A DNA stretch of 30,050 bases from Basidiobolus ranarum (taxonomy: Eukaryota > Basidiobolomycota > Basidiobolomycetes > Basidiobolales). Below are positions 11,888-22,970 of the stretch, in pieces; within the stretch, counting starts at the first letter, position 1, and every line of letters begins with the position of its first letter. The position numbers were made by a program, and so were the translations under genes. The notes under the pieces are model-generated. The model saw only the letters and a list, made by a program, of their open reading frames with translations, made no database searches and was not told where the DNA came from. The stretch is from positions 1-30,050 of the forward strand of contig JASJQH010000101.1 of the NCBI GenBank assembly GCA_040143965.1. The letters are read 5' to 3'.

Positions 11888-12456
11888 GATTGTAGTGCTG
11901 TAAATAAGGCTTAGAGTGGCAAAGAAGAGCTTAGAATATTAAAGACGTAAAGATTGAGGTGGATATTAATGAAACAGAAGCGATACCATCAACTCCTCAA
12001 GGTGTAGTCAGCCTCCTTTATAAAGAGTTATGGCACATCGTAAGCGAATCAAAGCAAATAAATAGTCTGCACACTAGCTCGAATGCGCATTCAAGCAATA
12101 ATAATATAAAGATCAATTGATTATATGAGCTAAATCTGGTATTGTTTCAGAAAGTAAGATAGTCAGTCTTTGGTTTGTCCAAGCTTAAACAAATCATTGC
12201 AGAGTTAGTGGCAATATTAATACTCATGAAACAGTGTATAATCCAGCGCTGACGATCAAAGAATCGTTCTTATTCATGATTCACCTTTCACTTTTCGGGG
12301 CGTATTTCAGCTCTTGTGATTGTGATAAAATAAAAGCGTAACTCCCTTGATGAGTACGTCAGATTAATTGAAATTTCAAGCATGATGATAAGGGGTGCTT
12401 CAGGCTGGTTTTATCTGGTTTTTATTAGCGTTGGTAAATAGAAATATCGGGATTTG
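11888..12456. other. Spacer upstream of the I9 gene
   Basis: About 570 bp of AT-rich sequence between the start of the I9 inhibitor gene and the stop codon of RPC4. No exon, RNA gene or repeat could be recognised. It should contain the I9 promoter and the RPC4 terminator. Confidence 0.5.
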
Positions 12457-14242
12457 TTAGGGGAGAAGAGACTCTATACTAGGTGTACATAGCAAACGCT
12501 TATGAACTCCGCCCATAACAAAGGCTTGTTTGTTATCTGAATCTACGGCGACAATATTTTGCAAGAAACTGCAATCCAGGCCAGAATTTAGCTAAATAAC
12601 AAGGCTCAGCAGCGTTTCAAGAAATGGTATTTAATAAGAAATTGCTCCTTACATCTAGATAAATATCCCCTATCTTAATTTGCATCTTCCCAGATTTGTA
12701 AATCAGTAGTTTACCCATTAAACCTTCTGCTGAGTTCCCTGGTTTACTATCGTTTAACTTCAAGACGTCACTACTTCCTTTGTTGGTAGGTTCGATATCC
12801 ATCGGTACAGTTTCATTGCCCTCGGTTTTGGTGACGCTTGTTGGCTCTTCAAGCTCCGGGAATTGCGATGGAAATTGAAAAAAGAAAAGCCTTTCGTCGC
12901 CAGCTTCTGTAGATGCCTTTTGCAATAGAAATTATATAACAGCCTTGGGTCAAATCCATACAGGAGAAATACCTACTTTTTGCTCCGTAGTAATTGTGCT
13001 TAGAAGACTGTGTACTGGTTTGAGCTTCTCTTGATCCACGTCCATCGAAAGATTTTGTTCATGGTGACTTTCCATTAATGTATCCAATCTATCAACACTC
13101 TCATCTTTGACTTCAGTATTTGTTGTAGGAAGCATTATTGGTGTCCACTCATTTTGATCAACAAAAAATGAATCTTCTTCATTATCACTGTCCTCATATT
13201 CAAAGCTGTCAAATTTGTCTTTATAAGATTTTGAACCAGCGGGGATATTGTTCTTAGAAGATCCGACCAATATCTCCCGACTGCTCTCAGCACCACCTCT
13301 AAACCCTTTACTTCCTATCATAATTACTTATTAGTACTTCGAGATCAATAAATTTAGATGTATATATACATTTACCTTGAGTTGCGGGTCCCATAGAAAA
13401 GGGTCCAGATGCAGTGGAGATTATATCTTTCCCACGACCTTTTCCTTCAAGTGTATAGGTTAGTTTCACATGATGTTAAGGAATAGATAATATTCGATGT
13501 GAACCTCTTCCTCGGCCACGCCCTCGTCTTTGTGTGGGTGCAACTTCCTAGAATCGCCATATCAGTGATCAACCTTAGCTTAAAGTAGCAAAACTAGCAT
13601 TCAACATGTACCGGTTTGTTCGACATTGCATTTTCAAGCAAGGAAGGTGTACTAAATTAAAATCAAACCAAGCAAATAAGGTTAATTTCACGACTTTTGA
13701 AGGTTACTATAATAAAGGAGTATTTGCGGTGCTGTGGTAGAAACTTGGACAAGAAATATGACGAAACTTAAGACGCTTAAAAAGACAAAGAAGAAACGTT
13801 TGACTGATATTTTTATTCTATAAGCTCCTACCTTTCTTTCTTATTTCGCTTTAAAGGTACGGTAGGTACAAATTTCATCTGTTTATGTTAGTCATAGTAT
13901 GACATTTGGTGGTAAATGGTAGAAATAAAAAAGCAAGTTATTATATTGTTCCGGTTTGAGAAATATTAGCATAGTGTAGAGATTATCTGCTTCCTTTTAT
14001 GAAGTGGCAGGTAAATATAGACCAAAAAACTCCAGTCTATAGATCCAGATAAACGTCTATATTCTTGAAACAAGCCAAACCTTTTGAGTCTCACTTTTTA
14101 CATAATTCCTCGCTCTAATTGAACCCAGTCGCCCTACAGCTGGTGGCTGGGAATGAAAAGAGCCGATTTGTCGAAGGCTTTCAAGTGAATTGATCACTCC
14201 GCTATGCTTTGACTGAGAAGAGTCACTTTTCTGTTCACCCAT
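12457..14242 (-). CDS. RNA polymerase III subunit RPC4 (Rpc53/POLR3D)
   Basis: Subunit of RNA polymerase III that with RPC5 forms the TFIIF-like module for initiation and termination; nuclear. Eight exons: 14242-14081, 13878-13832, 13651-13612, 13547-13505, 13444-13376, 13314-12977, 12916-12653 and 12591-12457, giving 365 residues (human 398, yeast 422). Seen in order: PPAVGRLGSIRARN (the conserved N-terminal GRLxSIRSR block), MKFVPTVPLKRNKKE (the KFxPxxxRRxKKE block), a basic RRGRGRGRGKGRGK tract, an acidic middle (residues ~140-170), FFFQFPSQFPE, and the C-terminal beta module with LMGKLLIYKSGKMQIKIGD, CSFLQNIVAVD and VHKRLLCTPSIESLL. The first two introns are unusually long here (202 and 180 nt) and two donors are weak (GTTTGG, GTTCAC), but junctions keep frame and family order. 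A downstream ATG at 13626 lies inside exon 3 and is not the start. Confidence 0.92.
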
Positions 14243-15545
14243 GCTGTTCTATTCCAATAATAACGTTAACCTCAGCCAACCTCTCAAGCAGTTACTACAA
14301 CAAAAAAGTACCTGATTATCCACCGTTCAAAGGCTCGAATATTGAAATATCACACGAAACCTAATAGTAGCAAATTTAAAAGATACTTCCCGTTAGCCAC
14401 CTGTGTACTTAAGAAAATTATCAACAGTTTTGCAATGATTGACAAGTGCTTCAATGATAATCGTTCTTTTTTAAGCATACTTTCCGCCGTATTAGGTTTG
14501 GCAGCGATTTATAGATAACTAAATTAGATGAAAAAAAACCTCATGGATTCACTAGTAAATCATGACAAATACGAAGTGTTTGAATGCACAACAAATTGGT
14601 CTAGATTATACACGAAATGCCAATTAACAATCAACATGGTATGATATTCAAGCTTCGACCTGCATATTTATCAAGCTCAGGGACAACACTGGGTAGAGTA
14701 GATCCGGTTCTGAGCACTATCAGTATTCCATTCCATCTAGAGTTATCAGCCTATATCTCTGTTGGGGAAGTGATCAAATAACCAGAATATGGTATTCGAA
14801 GCCAATTCTCGCTTTCCAGTTGACCAACTCCGCTTGACAAGCTTCACACTGCCTTTCATCTGAATCTGCATTCAGAAGTAGGTTTCCATATATTGTTTGA
14901 TATATATAGCAAATCGAAGTAAAAAAATTCGACTCGAAAGGGCTGTCACTTTTCTTTTGGAAACATGGACTTCTCGAAAGAATAACTCTAGCATATAGGG
15001 TATTTACTACGTTTTTTAATTAATGTTACAAATACATATGATCAAACCACGTGGAGGGAAACCATATAACTAACGATTAACACCGACCACTGATCGAAGC
15101 ACAGTAAATTGTCTAAATTATACATTTGTAAATTCCTCATGATTGAGCACACAACGAACATACAATGGCTAAGTAGCTCTCTACTTAAATAATCTGTAAT
15201 GTCTAAAGCTCTTGGATTTGCTCCACACGGATCATGTATAAATTAGCAACTGTACTTTCTTGTCAGCTCGAAATCAACCCCAACAATTCGTTCAAGAATG
15301 ATAGGCCTGCCAAACCAAAGGTATGTATACATGAAAGATCCTCGATGGCTAGCTTCGAAACAAATGTAAATAGCTGTTTCAAGCACTAGACTGTCTAAAA
15401 TACCATTTCTGATAGACATGACTGCTTCGACATAACAACTCACAAGAATTCACGTAAACATTGAGTTGAATATTCCAAACGTCAACCGAAATATTTTTAT
15501 TCAGACGGAAAATGGTGTGAGGAGGTCCTAGGAAACGAAAAGAAC
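14243..15545. other. Spacer between RPC4 and uL13 genes
   Basis: 1.3 kb, AT-rich. A minus-strand open frame at 15243-15443 encodes no recognisable domain and has no obvious partner exons, so it is not called. No RNA gene or repeat array was seen. Confidence 0.5.
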
Positions 15546-16234
15546 TTAATAACCATAAGCAGCTAGTGATTCATTAACGCTCTTCAAATCTTCGGCTTTA
15601 GAGGCAGCAGCCTTGCTCTTCAAGTTAAGGACAGCCTTCTTGCGTTCATAATAAGCCTTAGACTTGACCTTACGTTTCTCTTCAAGTCTCTTAACGACAT
15701 CATCGTATTTCCAGCCAACTTCGGAACTTAAACGGGTCAAGGTGGTGAATTTACGACCAGGCTTAAGACGGAGAACACGAAGAGCGGCGGGAACAACCAT
15801 ACGCTTCATGGTATCATAAGGAGGGGGAACACCTTCGAAGAGCTTAAGACGCTCCATAGCAGTGGCACCACGAGCGGTCTTATGGGGAATCATACCGCGA
15901 ATAGTACGCCATAGGAGACGAGAAGGAGCACGGAAATGATAGGGTCCCTTTGAGGGGTTAACAAGACAACGTTTACGAAGGAAAGCGTGATACTTAATCT
16001 TATTTCTGAAGAAAGATCCGGTGACGTTCAATGCTTCACAACGGACAACGACAACCTTTTGACCTTTAAGGATTTGCTTGGAGATAATAGAAGCAAGACG
16101 ACCAAGAAGATGGCCTCTACCATCAATAACAACAACCTAGTTTCGTTTGCGTAAAATTGTTAGTGACCATCCATTTTTCAAACAAAATCCATCCATTTAA
16201 TTAAATGATATTCAACCTTTTCGAAAGTGCTCAT
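15546..16234 (-). CDS. Ribosomal protein uL13 (Rpl16/RPL13A)
   Basis: Large cytosolic ribosomal subunit protein. Two exons, 16234-16217 and 16136-15546, give 202 residues (yeast 199, human 203). Exon 1 encodes only MSTFEK. Exon 2 begins [17 protein letters not shown], then [48 protein letters not shown], and a basic coiled C-terminal tail rich in Lys and Glu; all are expected uL13 blocks. The 80-nt intron directly after the sixth codon is typical of ribosomal protein genes, which often carry a 5' intron. Its donor is GTTGAA, lacking A at +3, while the branch TCACTAACA is strong. Codons are visibly more GC-rich and biased than in neighbours, as expected for a highly expressed gene. Two TTAGGG sites lie upstream. 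Identification is firm. Confidence 0.97.
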
Positions 16235-16382
16235 TATAAATCAGTTCTCTTCCTCTGAGAATTCAATCAAGTAAGAAGGATCTTGACTACGATCCGACAG
16301 GAAGTTAAAAGAGAGAACCACTTTACAGCTGATAAAAATTTTATACATGCTTCCTCACCCACGTCTAGCCTAAGAGCTTATA

Positions 16383-16415
16383 CCCTAAAATTTAAAATTT
16401 TGATCAAAGCCCTAA
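16383..16415 (-). promoter_or_regulatory. Paired TTAGGG boxes upstream of uL13
   Basis: Read on the gene's own strand, TTAGGG occurs at 16388-16383 and at 16415-16410, about 150-180 bp before the uL13 start codon. Telomere-like TTAGGG/AACCCTA boxes bound by Tbf1-type factors are known control elements of ribosomal protein genes in many fungi. That they act here is inference; the gap to the next gene upstream (stop at 16535) is only 300 bp, so this is the promoter region. Confidence 0.5.
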
Positions 16416-16534
16416 GTTTCCAGACTAAGAAAAGCTAATTTAGTACAGATTGGTAATATTAACACGATGGATAAATGGAATTTATTCAGCTTTAACTAGT
16501 ACTGTAGTTAATAAAGGCTTAAATTTGTATCGTT

Positions 16535-18963
16535 TCATATAAAATCGCTGTCACTCTGTACTGCAAAACTAGAACTAGGTATCGAGCCTATGGAGCCCTT
16601 GAGTTCAACTTCTTCTTCTTTGTCTATTTCCTCGTGTTCAACATACGGTAGCCCGTAGTCTAGAATGTCCTTGATATAAAGACACATGTACCTAGAATAG
16701 GGGCTAAGTATTGATATATTTAGAAAATACGACGACTATCTGTACGTACGCTTTGTTGCTCACTATATCCGAAGGTTGGGCTAGGTTCACCATATGGTCA
16801 TCAAATCGAAACCACTAGCAAATAAAATTCATGTGAATAGGGATTTCTTATTATACATCTATGTAGTATATTTACTTCCTCACGGTGCCGAATTGCAACT
16901 GTATAATGGCCAGTGTCGAGCTTTCCCTCGTGATTTACAACTGCAAATAACTATACTGCAAGCTTGGAAGTTGAACTCTAAGATAGGCACTTAGTAAAAT
17001 GCACCTAAAAAGAATTGTCAAGTCTAAACATACTCTGGTCGGTTATTTGTTCGAATCTCTCTGCCTACTGAAGTATAAGGAGTCATATCTAATTCGTAGG
17101 GAATCCGGATTAAGCTGTCGATTTTACTCGCACTAGAGGTATGCTCAAAGCGCTAGAATATAGTGCGGCAAGCTGAGCATCAGCATTGTTATACCATTCG
17201 AGCCACTATAGATAACATTACCTTAAGTTGAATACTCAAGATAGGAGGTAAGGCTTTGAAAGAGAGTTGTTTTGTAGCTTCCTATAACAACAATGTCGAT
17301 AATACAACGAGATGAGGAAGGTCGAGTAAATATGGCTTACTTGAAAGGTATTGGAACATTTACTACAACTGTACTCTTTGGGTCCCAACTTTTCAGGGCA
17401 TGTGTACCGGCTGAGGCAGTCAAGTAAGGAATGTGAGACATCGTCGCGTCTAGTACTTTTTTTTTTACGAGTAGTAGCCTTCACATCAAGGGATACATCT
17501 AACACAGGATCATAGGCTGTAGTAATATTTCCGCATTTCTGACACGTAACATCAGATTGAAGAACACCGGCAAATGTTTGATGAACAATGCATCGGCAAT
17601 CCTGGTTCTTGCTCCCTGTATATAGGTTAATACTAATGATGAAGATAGTAAAGATAGAAGTGAAATATTTGGGGGTAAACTTGCCTTCAGTGCTTGAATG
17701 AATTTGATTTAATGCTGATATAAAAAACTCGTGGGCGTCTTGTTGCGCATATCCAGCCAACTCAGTCGATGAAAGCCACATACAATGTAGGAATGTACAA
17801 GGGCCATAAGGTTCTTTCTTGCCAGAATAAAGCTATGCCGTTGAAAAAACCGGTTAGGGAAAACCACTACAGAGCAAAAGTGTACGAATAGTGCCCACTT
17901 CGTTAAATAATTTGTCCATTTCGCAGGAAAGGCAGGGTTTCTTGATACATCCCGCCGCATTATGCTTGTCACACAAGTAATAAGCACGTAATAATGGATT
18001 ATGAACAAACACTTGTATGATGACATTCATAAAGCATGTACTACCAAGATTACGGAGCCCTCGTAGACCTACGAATATATGAAGCTTCTTGATATCTTTG
18101 GCCCTAATGGTCTGATCTTCGCGTATATATACCTTCACATCTTTTCATTGTTGCTTGGTTTCTTAGAGCTGTCACTTCGACTTCATTTGGACGCCATTCG
18201 ACATAGCGAGGTCTTTTAATATGAGGTTCTTGACAGATAGAAGTAAGTTAGTGTTTTACTCGCATTTTTGCTAATGAAGTTCATCTCAACTACGATTTGG
18301 TATAATATAATTGTGTGAGTACCTATATATTTAGACACTAAGGTATATGTATGGAGTTTTTCTTCATCATGAACTCGGTCGAACTCGATATCATATATAT
18401 AGTCATCACAGTTGTTACAGTATACAGTAAACCTATTCAAGTCCATAGCTGAAGAACATCTAGCAATTGAGTTGTTGGTTTCACACAAAAATAAAACAAC
18501 TACTTGATATACCAAATATATGATCTTTATCAATCAAATGAACTTGGAGGTGACTTCGATTCCAACAGCCAAGATATGAACAATGCAAGCAACCATGAAC
18601 ACGCCCAACAGTATAATGACAATCTGAACAGACGGAGAATGGTAACTGATAAATAACAATGACGATTAAGGTTGAATATTAGTAGAAATGACAACTCCAG
18701 AAATCTACTATATGTATATATTATGTATCTGACAGCTAAATTGGAAGAGTTTTTACCTCAACGGATAACTTTTTTCGCTTCTTTCCAGCCTCGTTAGTCT
18801 CCAATTTTGAGATTGTACTATGGTAGCGACACCAATAAGTATATCTCACTAATATACGGTAAGCCTCCAAGATCTCATTTTTACACGTCTCTAGATGTGC
18901 ACAACCTGAGGCAGGTGTATGAAATAAATTGTAACTAGTGACTAAGGATTCAAAGCCTGACAT
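16535..18963 (-). CDS. SAGA-type ubiquitin hydrolase, Ubp8/USP22 family
   Basis: Deubiquitinase expected in the SAGA complex, removing ubiquitin from histone H2B; nuclear. Twelve exons: 18963-18757, 18645-18513, 18448-18323, 18228-18133, 18068-17899, 17832-17685, 17615-17341, 17281-17222, 17152-17030, 16950-16876, 16814-16750 and 16691-16535, giving 544 residues (USP22 525, Ubp8 471). An N-terminal ZnF-UBP runs from C21/H23 through CSDCHYTV, CLHCSYLGCWNRSH and HIFAMDL to YCNNCDDYIYD. The USP domain has the Cys box GLRNLGSTCFMN (C199), GYAQQDAHEF, VTCQKCGN with a second CSKC pair for the structural zinc, LKRFEH, and the His box LDTGHYTVAIR (H461) with WFRFDDH (D476/D477). All catalytic residues are present. 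The tail after residue ~505 is acidic and extends past the family. Intron 17684-17616 has a GC donor. The identity is secure; assignment to SAGA rests on the Ubp8-like ZnF-USP architecture. Confidence 0.95.
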
Positions 18964-19973
18964 TATCGAGTGTGTTTATGTTTTAGTCGATATTCTTTGG
19001 TTAGGATTAACCTTGTGACTACTTTTACTTTGAATCTTTTGCTCTTCTTGCAGATTGCCACCGCTACGTTAAGTATTTTGTATAATTTTAACTAATGAAT
19101 GTCGTAGTAGGTTCAATAGAAAACTAATACTTTCATGCAAATCGTTGGATTTTATAGTTAATCATTTTGAATATTTCGCTACTGTACAGTACCAGAATTC
19201 GTGTATACACTCAGCCCACGCTTAAACCAATTAAGTAGATGTAGTATGACCGCCCCAGAGCAGATAAGGCGATGTTTCACTGCAACATCCCAATTCTCTC
19301 AGAATTTTCAAATATATGGTATATCCAACGAGGTGAGGCTTAATCATTCACGGCGTCTTCTGTAACAAGTCACATTTGTCTGAGAATTCGCCTAGTTTTA
19401 ATTTCAACCAATTGGAATGGCACAATGGTTCGTTATTCCCATTATATGTTGTAGTTATTACAGGATTTATCTTCTGTGAATATTAGTATGAGGGACTGCA
19501 CAGTGGAGGATTCTCCAAGAAAGCCCTACATGATGCATAGAATCCATTTCACTAGCCCGGTTTGCAAGATAATGATGTCACTTGAGTGGAGTAATGGTCA
19601 CATTAGGAGTGGTGTTGTAACCTTCTCGGCTGCTCGATATTTTAAAGTAGCACCGCTTTAGACAGCTATGTTATGTTGTGCTCTGGCCTCCCATCATTCG
19701 TCAGCTACGCATGATGTGGGACCACATGCATGATTCCGATATATATTTTTTACAATGAGTGAACAATCTCGATTGAATGTCTTTTTAAGGGACATCGATG
19801 GGGTATTCTACGCAGAAAAAGTTGATTAATCAGGTTAAGTAAAATACCTAACTACAGCCTCGGACACAACTTTCCGGCATTTTATTTTATAAATATATCC
19901 ACTCTAGACTGGTATTCAGAAACAGTTCTGTGTATTTATTGTCTTCCAGTGTATTATACTTAGATTTTCAACC
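18964..19973. other. Divergent promoter region
   Basis: About 1 kb between the starts of the Ubp8-like gene (minus) and the PH/coiled-coil gene (plus). Scattered short open frames, for example 19476-19661 on plus, carry no domain. No RNA gene or repeat was recognised. Confidence 0.5.
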
Positions 19974-21712
19974 ATGTATTCGTCTATACCTCATTTACAC
20001 TTGGTCACGGAAACCGCACGCCATGCAACTGGATTCGATCCCAGTAGATCGAAAAAGCAACCTAAAACATATAAAATGTTTTCACCGCTCAATACTCTAT
20101 TTAGAACTCAAAAAGATAGAGAGGACATTAATGGCGAGTTGGAGAGTACAGCTTTTGAGGATACAGGAGGTTAGTAAAGTTTCAAGTATTTTTCTGTCTA
20201 CTTTACAAGTTTCTTACCCCGATGTTTTGATAAGAACTAAGCGCTTCGGATTCTCAAGAAGAAAACACTCCTAGTACGAAGATACTTCGTAAACGATCAG
20301 AGGGAAATGTTGATTCATATCGTCGTTTCAGACGTTTACTCAGACCTATTGGTTTTGGTATTCCAGAAATTGCCATCCTTTCGCCAATGAATTCATACAA
20401 AGAATTGTGCCCGGCGGTGCCACCCTCACGAACATCCACCTTGTGTGAGAGCCTCGATCACTTTACCAAGCCGAAGTATCATATATTTAGTAATCTCAAT
20501 ATTGACTTCCAGCCTTTTAGACTGGTTGCCTTTAAGATAGATGATGATAATATATGGTTTAAAATCCCCGATCCTATTGAGCGGAGAAGATTATTATTGC
20601 GAATCAATACCGAGGCCGATTTAGACGATGACGAGATAGATTTATTCTGCAGTGAAAAGGACAAGTTCGAAATTTTTGAGGATATTCAACATGTACTAAT
20701 TTCAGATGTTACTATACAAAACTCAAAAAATCGAGGTTTGATACATATTGAAGTAAAGACATATGTTGAGTTGTGTTACTAACTACTTGAATGTGTGCTC
20801 TTCTGTTATCTAGAGATCTTCCAATTAACCTCGCGAAAAGGCCAGTTTATATTGGAAGCTGGATCGGAACAGGAGAAACGGGAATTTATCAACTTGATTA
20901 GATTCGCAATCGAAGCTAAACTTGCTCCACTAGTATCAAATAGGATGCTTATCTCAGGTATTATTATCTAATTCTGTGTTTTCCATCTGTGTAGACATCT
21001 TACTGGTTCAAATAGAGGGGCCATGTCTACTCGAACAGCTGTTTCTGGTGAAATTCGGAAAACGAGAGGCAGAGACCTCCTTGATTAGAGGGTAGTGTAT
21101 GAGAATTATCACTTTCCATGATATACATTTCTAATGGCCTCTATTATTTAAGCAATTTTGTTCACATGATTGGAGATGTTGCTGGAAAGTGTTTAAACTA
21201 TGGCCGGAAAATACATATTCTTCAGGTATGGCGGGTGATACGGTATATGTTGACTTTGACATCAGACCAATAATCCTTTTCGCCAGGAGTTGATTGGAGA
21301 AAAGCAAAGAAACATCGACGATGCTCTTGGAGATTTGCAGAAACTTGATATAAGAGAAAAAGTACAGGATCCCTATTGTGCATCATCTATTTGTAATGCA
21401 TTATCACTAACAAAGTCATCTACTTAGCAACTAGCTGAATCATTACGTTTGGCTGCACGTTCTCTCGAATTATCACAACAGCTTGATGATGTCGAGGACA
21501 ATCTGAAGCAATCCGTCGCGCGGGTAGACCGAGCATTGCGTAGAGTCCACGAAAAAGAAGATGTTATAGCTGGAAATCAAAACATTCTGGGCTCAATAAA
21601 AACTACCCTTGATATCACTGAGTTGCCTGAAGATACAAATAATTCTTGGCTATGGATTCTTGTTGGTGCCATTGTAGCTTTGATTGTAGCACTTATCTGG
21701 TCATGCTTTTAG
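19974..21712 (+). CDS. PH-like, coiled-coil, tail-anchored membrane protein (unnamed)
   Basis: Seven exons: 19974-20173, 20242-20735, 20814-20957, 21016-21091, 21153-21225, 21287-21361 and 21428-21712, giving 448 residues. Residues 1-110 are polar, Ser/Lys-rich and likely disordered. From about residue 150, alternating strands lead to EIFQLTSRKGQFILEAGS and a closing helix EQEKREFINLIRFAIEAK, which looks like the last strands and C-terminal helix of a PH or GRAM domain. Residues ~310-410 are a long heptad-rich helix (LQELIGEKQRNIDDALGDLQ, SQQLDDVEDNLKQSVARVD). A hydrophobic helix, SWLWILVGAIVALIVALIW, sits at the extreme C-terminus, so a tail-anchored protein facing the cytosol is expected. 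The coiled coil followed by an anchor resembles SNARE layout, but no zero-layer Q or R could be assigned. Exon 4 could instead start at 20995 (same frame, seven residues longer). I do not recognise a named family. Confidence 0.7.
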
Positions 21713-22397
21713 TGCTAAATTTTGTTGATTTTTATTGTTATATTACCTTTCTTCATCCTTCGTTAACAACTCCCGTTACTAAATTCATGTAGATAATTTG
21801 CCTCCATCCTAATAAATATATAACATTTACAATGTCGCAGAGTATAAGATACCTCTTCTAGGAAAAGCATTAAAATCACACTCTCCGTTATAGTCAGTAA
21901 CAAGATATATGTAGATGGAATGAGTACAAATTTTTACAGCCAATGTCTTCAAAAGTGAATAATTTGCGACATCAAATCTACGCCTTCCTTACCAATTTTT
22001 TAATTTTCTGTGCTCGAGACCGGTATATCAAGAATATTATCTTGAATGTGCTTTCTTGATAATCCTTGCTTACAATGTTAACCAACCATATGCTATGTAC
22101 TTGAGTAACCTCAAGTAAATTTGTGCTAGTTTGTTCCTTCTTAATGATATAGCGACAACTTTGGGAACTATATGACTCGGTCAAATGAACTGATTATTTA
22201 ACCATACTGCCTTGGTTTACTTCTTATATGCAAACGGAACATACAAGATGCTATAAAATCCATCAATACTCTCTATATTTCTATTAGAGATCGACACACC
22301 GCCTCCCCTCCTACTTATGCTCTATAAACGATGTCAACCACTTACATCTTGAGGGTAATGCGTTTATTTCCGGTTCTTTTTAATGCCAAATCATAAA
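21713..22397. other. Convergent intergenic spacer
   Basis: About 685 bp between two gene ends (plus-strand PH/coiled-coil gene and minus-strand CoA-binding gene), presumably holding both 3' untranslated regions and poly(A) sites. A minus-strand open frame at 21978-22184 has no recognisable domain. Confidence 0.5.
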
Positions 22398-22970
22398 TCA
22401 TAATCTAGCATAGTTGGTAGCATGAACCAACACACAAGGACCATCGAAAATAAGATTGAAAGGGAGTTGAGCTCGGTACTCTGGGTCGTAGACTTCATCC
22501 GGCTCGCTTCCTGGTTGCAGCCATACACTATGTATTTTGAGCTCTTTCGCTTGACGAAGAATATCGGAGGTCACCTTAGGAGGTGTAATAACCGAAATAC
22601 TAGTATTTTCTGGGTCCAACAGCTCATCAAGAGACTTCATGCAAGGAATATGCTCAATGAGCTTTTCTCTCTATTAAAAAACAGTGGTAAATGTTAGTTG
22701 AAGTAACCTAGAAGACCAACTATATCTACAGTACTTACTGGGTTGATGGGAATCACATATTTGTTAGCGGCAACATACCTAAAGAGCCATTTGTAAGTTG
22801 AGACCTAATGAATGCAAAATGTTCAACATTTACCATCTCAAAACTTTGTTCCCAAATTTAGCTTCATCCGAGCTAGCACCCACAACAGCGAAGGCTTGAG
22901 CTTTGAAATGTTTGGCTATTGCCTTGGATACCATTTCCGATATTTCTCCGTGTTCGAGTGAGTTTTCCAT
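22398..22970 (-). CDS. CoA-binding domain protein (YccU-like)
   Basis: Three exons, 22970-22834, 22778-22739 and 22670-22398, give 149 residues, the normal size for the small CoA_binding_2 family. Visible are a Rossmann start AFAVVGASSDEAKFGNK, the strand YVAANKYVIPINPREK, IPCMKSLDEL, ISVITPPKVTSDILRQ and KIHSVWLQPGSE, which is the order found in the CoA-binding domain of succinyl-CoA ligase alpha subunits and in stand-alone YccU/YmR-like proteins. The ligase part is absent. The start ATG at 22970 was chosen because it is the first in-frame ATG before the domain; residues 1-20 are a non-conserved helical lead. Introns are 68 and 55 nt with GTAAGT and GTAAAT donors. The physiological role of these small proteins is not well defined; CoA or nucleotide binding is the family expectation. 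Confidence 0.9.

Noticed and set aside
13612-13626. ATG at 13626 as the start of RPC4
   Set aside because: Two upstream exons carry the conserved N-terminal RPC4 blocks and join it in frame.
15243-15443. Minus-strand open frame of 66 codons downstream of RPC4's start
   Set aside because: No known domain and no partner exons; could be chance or a decayed fragment.
17040-17070. GTTCGAATCTC, similar to a tRNA B box
   Set aside because: The flanking bases cannot form a T stem or an acceptor stem, and it lies inside exon 9 of the Ubp8-like gene.
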